This document shows, piece by piece, positions 15,706 to 20,218 of a DNA stretch of 20,218 nucleotides. The stretch's first letter is position 1; every line of letters begins with the position of its first letter. The DNA comes from Oscillospiraceae bacterium (lineage in GTDB: Bacteria; Bacillota; Clostridia; Oscillospirales; Oscillospiraceae). The notes under the pieces are model-generated. The model saw only the letters and a list, made by a program, of their open reading frames with translations, was not told the DNA's origin and did no database searches. Position numbers and translations under genes: made by a program. Where the stretch lies: contig JAISKU010000181.1 of NCBI GenBank assembly GCA_031261245.1, positions 1-20,218 on the forward strand. The letters are read 5' to 3'.

Positions 15706-16683
15706 ATGCCTGAAATAATCATAGAGGCAAAGGGCCTGAAAAAACATTTTGTGAATAAGCGCGACCTGCTCGGGCGTCCTACGCGGGTTGTGAAAGCCGT
15801 CGACGGGATTGATTTTCAAATCCGCGAGGGCGTCACCCTCGGCGTCGTGGGCGAGTCCGGCTGCGGCAAATCGACACTCGGCCGCACGCTCATAAAGCTG
15901 CTGGAGCCGACGGGCGGCGCAATCAGGTTCAACGGCTCCGACATAACGGACTTTTCGCAAAAAGAGATGCGCAAAATCCGAAAAAACATGCAGATAGTCT
16001 TTCAGGACCCCTACGCGTCGCTGAATCCGATGAGGACGGTGTTCCACTCCGTGCGCGAGCCGCTCGATATAAGCGAGGAGGGCAGGGCCGCCGACCGCGA
16101 CGCCATGACCGCGGAGGCGCTTGTGACTGTGGGCATTTCCGAAAATCAGTTTGACAAGTATCCGCACGAGATGAGCGGAGGACAGCGCCAGCGCGTCGCG
16201 ATCGCCCGCGCGGTCATCACAAATCCGGGCTTCGTGGTCTGCGATGAGCCTGTCAGCGCGCTGGACGTGTCGGTACGGGCGCAGGTGCTCAATCTGCTGA
16301 AGGATCTTCAGCGGAGCAAAAAGCTGACGTATATGTTCATCAGCCACGACATGTCGGTAATCCGCCACATCTCCGACCGCGTAATGGTCATGTATCTCGG
16401 CAAAGTGGTCGAGGTCGCGGACAAGAAGGAGCTGTTCGCGAATCCCGTGTTCCCGTATACGCGCGCGCTGCTCTCGGCGATACCCGTGCCGGATGTGCGG
16501 GTGAAGGTCAAGCGCGTCATTTTAGAGGGCGAAATCACCTCTTCCGGCAACGCGCCGGCGGGCTGCCGGCTGTATAACCGCTGTCCGTACGCGGAAAAGG
16601 CCTGCACTGAGGCCGAACAGGTGCTCGAGGACATCGGCGGGGGACACCTCGTCGCGTGTCACAAATGGCAAAAAATCAGTTGA
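15706..16683 (+). CDS. ABC transporter ATP-binding protein (DppF/OppF family)
   Basis: A 325-residue ATPase, partner of the preceding one. Walker A is GESGCGKS (residues 49-56), the signature is MSGGQRQR, Walker B is FVVCDEPVSALD and the H-loop is ISHDMS. The C-terminal domain has the usual GCRLYNRCPYAEKAC cysteine segment. Two ATGs compete: 15700 overlaps the previous stop (ATGA), while 15706 is 7 bases after AGGGTG. The second spacing is better, so 15706 is given; the difference is two residues. The gene after it begins 39 bases downstream without a terminator, so the enzyme genes that follow belong to the transporter operon. Confidence 0.95.
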   Translation: MPEIIIEAKGLKKHFVNKRDLLGRPTRVVKAVDGIDFQIREGVTLGVVGESGCGKSTLGRTLIKLLEPTGGAIRFNGSDITDFSQKEMRKIRKNMQIVFQDPYASLNPMRTVFHSVREPLDISEEGRAADRDAMTAEALVTVGISENQFDKYPHEMSGGQRQRVAIARAVITNPGFVVCDEPVSALDVSVRAQVLNLLKDLQRSKKLTYMFISHDMSVIRHISDRVMVMYLGKVVEVADKKELFANPVFPYTRALLSAIPVPDVRVKVKRVILEGEITSSGNAPAGCRLYNRCPYAEKACTEAEQVLEDIGGGHLVACHKWQKIS

Positions 16684-16722
16684 TCAATAGATTTCTATTT
16701 ATTTTTTGTGGAGGTAATTACT

Positions 16723-17712
16723 ATGGATAAGAAAACCCGTGTATTAAACGCGCTGAACAAAAAGCCGGTGGATCACGCCCCGGTAGGCTTCTGGTTCCAC
16801 TTTTTCGACAAGGCGAACGACAACGACGCGTGTGTGCAGGCGCACGTAGACTATTACAACAGCGTCGATGTAGATTTTGTAAAGGTGATGAGCGACGGCT
16901 ATTTCGGTTTCCCCGTGGACGACGTCAAGGTGGAGTCCGTCGCCGATCTGGCGAAGATCAAGCCCATCGGCAAGGATCACCCGTGGATTCGCGAGCAGGT
17001 TTACCGCGCGAAGAAGGTCGTCGAGGCGCTCGGCAAGGACAGACTCGTGTTTTACACGCTGTTCAATCCGCTCACCGCGCTGCGCAGCGGCTTCATAAAT
17101 GACCCGCGCCACGCGGACGAGATACTCACCGCCTACACCAAAGAGGACAAGGAGACGGTGAAGCGCACGCTGAAGGTCGTCGCGGACGGCATCGTGCTGC
17201 TGTCGGAGCAGATTATCAAGGAGGCCGGCTGCGACGGGCTCTACCTCTCCCTGCAAAACGCCGAGGTGGAGAGATTCACCGCGGAGGAGTACAACGACAT
17301 CGTGGCTCCGAGTGAGCGCTATGTGCTCGACGAGATAAACAAGCTGTCGGAGAACAATATTTTGCACTGCTGCGGCTTTATGGGCACGCCGAACAGGGTC
17401 TCGCTTTGGTACGACTACCCCGTGAAGTGCGTCAACTGGGCGACGGCCGTCGAAAACCTCCCGCTTTACGAGGGAAAGCCGCTGTTTGGCGACAAGGCCG
17501 TTCTCGGCGGGTTCGACACGCATTGGGAGATGAACGGCGACACGCGCGGAATCGTCTACTCCGGCACAAAGGAGGAGATTCAGGCGTACACGAGGGAGCT
17601 TATCATCAACACGGGCAAGATCGGACTTCTCATAGGCGGCGACTGCACGCTTGAGCACCACATCGACTACGAGAGGCTCCGCTGGATTGTCGAAGCGGCA
17701 AAGAGCTTGTAG
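16723..17712 (+). CDS. URO-D superfamily protein with corrinoid-methyltransferase-like zinc ligands
   Basis: A 329-residue protein of the uroporphyrinogen decarboxylase fold, starting MDKKTRVLNALNKKPVDHAP. It is unlikely to be HemE: it has H215-C-C217-G (NILHCCGFMG) and C308 (LLIGGDCTLEHH). This matches the His-x-Cys ... Cys zinc-ligand pattern of methylcobamide:CoM methyltransferases (MtaA, MtbA), with 91 residues between the cysteines. Such enzymes activate a thiol with zinc and move a methyl group to or from a corrinoid. No corrinoid protein or MttB-type enzyme is in the window. The ATG at 16723 has GGAGG 8 bases upstream; a GTG at 16708 has no such support. It is co-transcribed with the importer, so its substrate may be the imported compound or a product of it. 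Whether it methylates, demethylates or does something else is not shown. Confidence 0.85.
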   Translation: MDKKTRVLNALNKKPVDHAPVGFWFHFFDKANDNDACVQAHVDYYNSVDVDFVKVMSDGYFGFPVDDVKVESVADLAKIKPIGKDHPWIREQVYRAKKVVEALGKDRLVFYTLFNPLTALRSGFINDPRHADEILTAYTKEDKETVKRTLKVVADGIVLLSEQIIKEAGCDGLYLSLQNAEVERFTAEEYNDIVAPSERYVLDEINKLSENNILHCCGFMGTPNRVSLWYDYPVKCVNWATAVENLPLYEGKPLFGDKAVLGGFDTHWEMNGDTRGIVYSGTKEEIQAYTRELIINTGKIGLLIGGDCTLEHHIDYERLRWIVEAAKSL

Positions 17713-17722
17713 AGGCGCCGGG

Positions 17723-19159
17723 ATGATAGAAAAATACAGCGAACTCCTGCCAAAGCTCGACGCGTGGATAGCGGAAAACCGCGAAAAACTCATCGAGGAT
17801 ATACTCTCCGCCGTGTCCATCCGCAGCGTGGCGGTTCCGCAGGAGGGAAAATACCCGTTCGGCGAGGGCTGCGCAAAGGTTCTCGACCACATTCTCAAGG
17901 TCTCCGAGGGCTACGGCTTCGCCACGGAGAATAACGAATACTACTGCGGCTCCGCGACGCTCGGCGGCACGTCGGGAAAAAAGAGCATCGGCATATACGC
18001 GCACATGGACGTTGTGCCGGAGGGGGAGGGCTGGACAAAGCCGCCCTATGAGCCGTGGATTTTGGACGACAAGTACATCGTCGGCCGCGGCGGCTCCGAC
18101 AACAAGGGCCCGGCGCTCGGCGCGCTGTACGCGCTGCGCTTCCTCAAGGAGCACGAAATTGCGCTGCAAAACGACGTGCGTCTCGTGTTCGGGTGCGCCG
18201 AGGAGATCGGTATGCCCGACATGGATTACTACACGGTAAACGTGCCGCAGCCCGATTTCTCGCTCGTCCCCGACTGCGGCTTCCCAGTCTGCCACGGCGA
18301 AAAGGGTCTGGCGAAAATCACGGCCGAGGCGGACGTCTCCGGCAGCAATCTCATCGACTTCGACGCCGGCGAGGTGTTCAACATCATCGCGGCCGAGGCG
18401 CAGGCGCGGATAGGCGGCGTATCCTTTGAGCTTGCGAGCGAAAAGCTGGCGGCGGAGGGGATAACGGTCGAGCCGAACGGCGACGGCGTACTCATCAAGT
18501 CCGTGGGGCGCAGCTCTCACGCGGCGTTTCCGCAGGGCTCCGACGACGCCATAGGCAAGCTCGCCCGCGCGCTCGTCGCCTCGGGACTGCTCACCGGCGC
18601 GGCAAAATCCGCCGTGGGCTTTGTGGCGGACTCCACGACAGATTACTACGGCGCCGGACTTGATATCCCGTTCGAGGACGAGGCCTCCGGAAAGCTGACG
18701 CACGTGCTGTCCATCATACGCGTGAAAAACGGGCGTCTGGAGATAAACTACGACATCCGCTATCCCGTCACGACGAGCGAGAGCGACGTCAAGCCGCGGC
18801 TCGAGAGCAAGCTGCGCGAGAACGGCTTCAGTGTTACGAACTCAAGCTACAACGCGCCGAACTACATCCCGCTCGACAACCCGTTCGTACCGCTGCTGAC
18901 AGACATATCGAACGAGCTCCTGGGGTTGGACTTAAAACCGTACACCATGGGCGGCGGCACCTACGCGCGGAAAATCCCGAACGCGATTGGGTACGGCCCC
19001 GGCGCTTTCGGCCCCGGCGTACCGAAGGTGGAACCGATCTTCCCGCCCGGAAGAGGCGGCGGTCACCAGCCCGATGAGGCGCTCGACGTGGGCATGGTTC
19101 TGACAATGATAAGAATCTATGTCATCTCGCTTTTAGAGCTCGACAAAACTCTGGCGTAA
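17723..19159 (+). CDS. pepV: M20 family dipeptidase, PepV type
   Basis: A 478-residue cytosolic metallo-dipeptidase. All catalytic and metal residues of PepV can be placed: H94 and D96 in AHMDVVPEGEGW, D126 in GRGGSDNKGP, E160 and E161 in GCAEEIG, D184 in PDCGFPV, and H448 in GGGHQPDEALDVG. The spacing follows PepV of lactobacilli closely. The second acidic residue of the usual SDDKGP is Asn here, but that position is not a metal ligand. PepV-type enzymes cleave dipeptides, including Xaa-His types, and some N-blocked peptides. The ATG at 17723 is 10 bases after the previous stop, and AGAGG overlapping that stop is the ribosome site. Being last in an importer operon, it probably hydrolyses the imported peptides. 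A terminator follows. Confidence 0.93.
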   Translation: MIEKYSELLPKLDAWIAENREKLIEDILSAVSIRSVAVPQEGKYPFGEGCAKVLDHILKVSEGYGFATENNEYYCGSATLGGTSGKKSIGIYAHMDVVPEGEGWTKPPYEPWILDDKYIVGRGGSDNKGPALGALYALRFLKEHEIALQNDVRLVFGCAEEIGMPDMDYYTVNVPQPDFSLVPDCGFPVCHGEKGLAKITAEADVSGSNLIDFDAGEVFNIIAAEAQARIGGVSFELASEKLAAEGITVEPNGDGVLIKSVGRSSHAAFPQGSDDAIGKLARALVASGLLTGAAKSAVGFVADSTTDYYGAGLDIPFEDEASGKLTHVLSIIRVKNGRLEINYDIRYPVTTSESDVKPRLESKLRENGFSVTNSSYNAPNYIPLDNPFVPLLTDISNELLGLDLKPYTMGGGTYARKIPNAIGYGPGAFGPGVPKVEPIFPPGRGGGHQPDEALDVGMVLTMIRIYVISLLELDKTLA

Positions 19160-19175
19160 ACCGAATAAAAAAATA

Positions 19176-19219
19176 AAAACAAGAGCTGACGCCCAATTTA
19201 GTCCGTCGGCTCTTGTTTT
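19176..19219 (+). terminator. Rho-independent terminator of the transporter operon
   Basis: AAAACAAGAGCTGACG (19176-19191) pairs with CGTCGGCTCTTGTTTT (19204-19219) over 16 positions with one T-G wobble; the loop is 12 bases. A T-rich tail continues to 19224. It lies 16 bases after the dipeptidase stop. Confidence 0.9.
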
Positions 19220-19233
19220 ATTTTCAATTTTGT

Positions 19234-19246
19234 TATAAAATATAAA
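19234..19246 (+). promoter_or_regulatory. Possible promoter of the last gene
   Basis: Two TATAAA-like hexamers (19234-19239 and 19241-19246) lie in an AT-rich stretch after the terminator, about 30-40 bases before the start at 19275. The only -35-like element, TTGTTT at 19213-19218, overlaps the terminator and gives a 15-base spacer to the first. Weak evidence. Confidence 0.3.
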
Positions 19247-19274
19247 AAAATCAAAATCAAGGGGGACAGAAAAA

Positions 19275-20218
19275 ATGTTAAAAAGCACCAAATTCGTTGA
19301 CCTTCTCGACGCTCCGTACTCGCGCCGCGGCTCCTTCCTCGCGTTCGCAAACGACAACTACGGTGAGGATCTGTACGGCAAGTGCAACCTCTGGCTCTGC
19401 TCGAGCCGCATCGCGATGTCGGCAATGGCCGACCTGTACGCCAACAACGGCTTCCGCAAGCTCAAATTGCAGCTCGTCAAAAACGGCAAGCCGCTCCCGT
19501 CGGTGATCTCCACCACGCCCTACGAGGTGATTTTGCAGTCGCGGTACGGCGAGGTGCGCTTTGCGTTCGGCGAGACGAAGCTCATTGAGGCGTACGGCAA
19601 GGACGGTCTGACGCTGCGCGCGTCTATCAACAAGCCCTTCATCTTCCTCGCGGAGCCGGAACCCGTGACGCCGCCCGCGCCCGTCGCCTCGGCGGTAATC
19701 GACTTCAACACGTCAAAGCTCCTGCTCGCGCCGATTGAGGGCACACTTGCGCAAGGCTCCGAGTACACGGAGATATCGCCGGACGCGAACGGCGTCATTC
19801 GCCTCGCGCTCCAGGACTTTTTCGTCGGCGAGCCGAAAGTGCGCGCGAGCTATCCGTCGTATGACGAGTGTGTCGCGTCCGTCAAGGCGGACTTCGACGA
19901 GTATTGCGAGCAGATTTGCCCGAAGCTCCCCGCGGAGTTTGAGCCGGGACGGCTTCAGGCGCTCTGGCAGAACTGGAGCATGACGGTCACGCCAGACGGC
20001 GAGAGCGCGTACAAGCGCCGCATGGTAAAGATGATACACAGCATTTTTGAGGGCGCGTTCGTGTGGCAGCAGCCGCTTCAGGCGATTGTACACGCCCGCA
20101 ATCCCGAAATCGCGTGGGATATTTACTGCTCGGGGTTTGAGCACATGGGCGAGGACGGCAAAATGACGGACAGCCTCACGTTCAAGGACGAGCCGAGCAT
20201 GGGACTCAAGCCGCCGGT
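19275..20218 (+). CDS. Probable (alpha/alpha)6-barrel glycoside hydrolase, C-terminus beyond the window
   Basis: An open frame of 314 codons that reaches the right edge with no stop. It starts MLKSTKFVDLLDAPYSRRGS, with AGGGGGA about 9 bases upstream, and has no signal peptide, so it is probably cytosolic. Residues 1-130 are strand-rich and look like the N-terminal beta domain of GH63/GH37/debranching-type enzymes. From about residue 215 the sequence becomes helical: LQALWQNWSMTV, then FEGAFVWQQPLQAIVHARNP and AWDIYCSGFEHMGEDGKMTD. This resembles the segment in those families where the substrate-facing first helices carry a conserved W-x-x-P pattern and are followed by a 'fe.q..dG.ipd' repeat. 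The catalytic region is missing, so family and substrate remain open. It is separated from the importer operon by a terminator. Confidence 0.7.
   Translation, partial: MLKSTKFVDLLDAPYSRRGSFLAFANDNYGEDLYGKCNLWLCSSRIAMSAMADLYANNGFRKLKLQLVKNGKPLPSVISTTPYEVILQSRYGEVRFAFGETKLIEAYGKDGLTLRASINKPFIFLAEPEPVTPPAPVASAVIDFNTSKLLLAPIEGTLAQGSEYTEISPDANGVIRLALQDFFVGEPKVRASYPSYDECVASVKADFDEYCEQICPKLPAEFEPGRLQALWQNWSMTVTPDGESAYKRRMVKMIHSIFEGAFVWQQPLQAIVHARNPEIAWDIYCSGFEHMGEDGKMTDSLTFKDEPSMGLKPP

Noticed and set aside
16723..17712. Naming this gene hemE
   Set aside because: The HCCG and later Cys motif fit the zinc site of corrinoid methyltransferases, and the gene sits in an importer operon without other heme genes.
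17630..18703. A 357-codon minus-strand frame opposite the methyltransferase-like and dipeptidase genes
   Set aside because: It spans two well-supported genes on the other strand, has no recognisable domain, and crosses the gene junction.

Overview
The window reads as chromosomal DNA from a strict anaerobe, most likely a GC-rich member of the Bacillota (Clostridia-like). The grounds are an oxygen-sensitive glycyl radical enzyme, a two-cluster ferredoxin paired with a flavoprotein reductase, a lipoprotein-anchored peptide-type ABC importer, strong GGAGG-type ribosome binding sites, and AT-rich intergenic regions with sigma70-type promoters between GC-rich genes. The taxonomy is an inference; a Synergistota or other peptide-fermenting anaerobe is not excluded. 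No rRNA, tRNA, CRISPR array, insertion sequence or phage gene was seen. No gene-free stretch exceeds 300 bases; the longest is the 223-base divergent region at 10636-10858.

Layout. (1) 1-2576, minus strand: a tight operon of an FAD flavoprotein of the fumarate reductase/AprA superfamily, a 2x[4Fe-4S] ferredoxin and the N-terminus of a URO-D-superfamily protein that runs off the left edge. (2) 2734-6923, plus strand, divergent from (1): a secreted protein with a beta-sandwich followed by a probable (alpha/alpha) barrel, a MATE exporter and a D-2-hydroxyacid dehydrogenase that looks NADP-preferring, ending in a perfect 16-bp bidirectional terminator. (3) 6982-10635, minus strand: an M29-type metallopeptidase homologue followed by a PFL-like glycyl radical enzyme with its own promoter; no activating enzyme is nearby. 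(4) 10859-19159, plus strand, from a perfect-consensus promoter: DppB/C-type permeases, a family 5 substrate-binding lipoprotein, two ATPases, a URO-D-superfamily protein that keeps the zinc-ligand pattern of corrinoid methyltransferases, and a PepV-type M20 dipeptidase, ending in a terminator. (5) 19275 to the end: the start of a probable (alpha/alpha)6-barrel glycoside hydrolase.

How the genes may work together (inference). Block 4 imports peptides or peptide-like, possibly methylated, compounds. The M20 and M29 hydrolases could release small units inside the cell, and the glycyl radical enzyme could carry out a radical C-X or C-C cleavage on one product. URO-D-superfamily proteins occur in two separate operons, one with a cytosolic flavoprotein/ferredoxin electron module, which suggests methyl-group or other one-carbon/redox chemistry rather than heme synthesis. 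The most interesting candidates are the glycyl radical enzyme with a GCQE active-site motif and the flavoprotein-ferredoxin-URO-D operon. The substrate is unknown in both cases.
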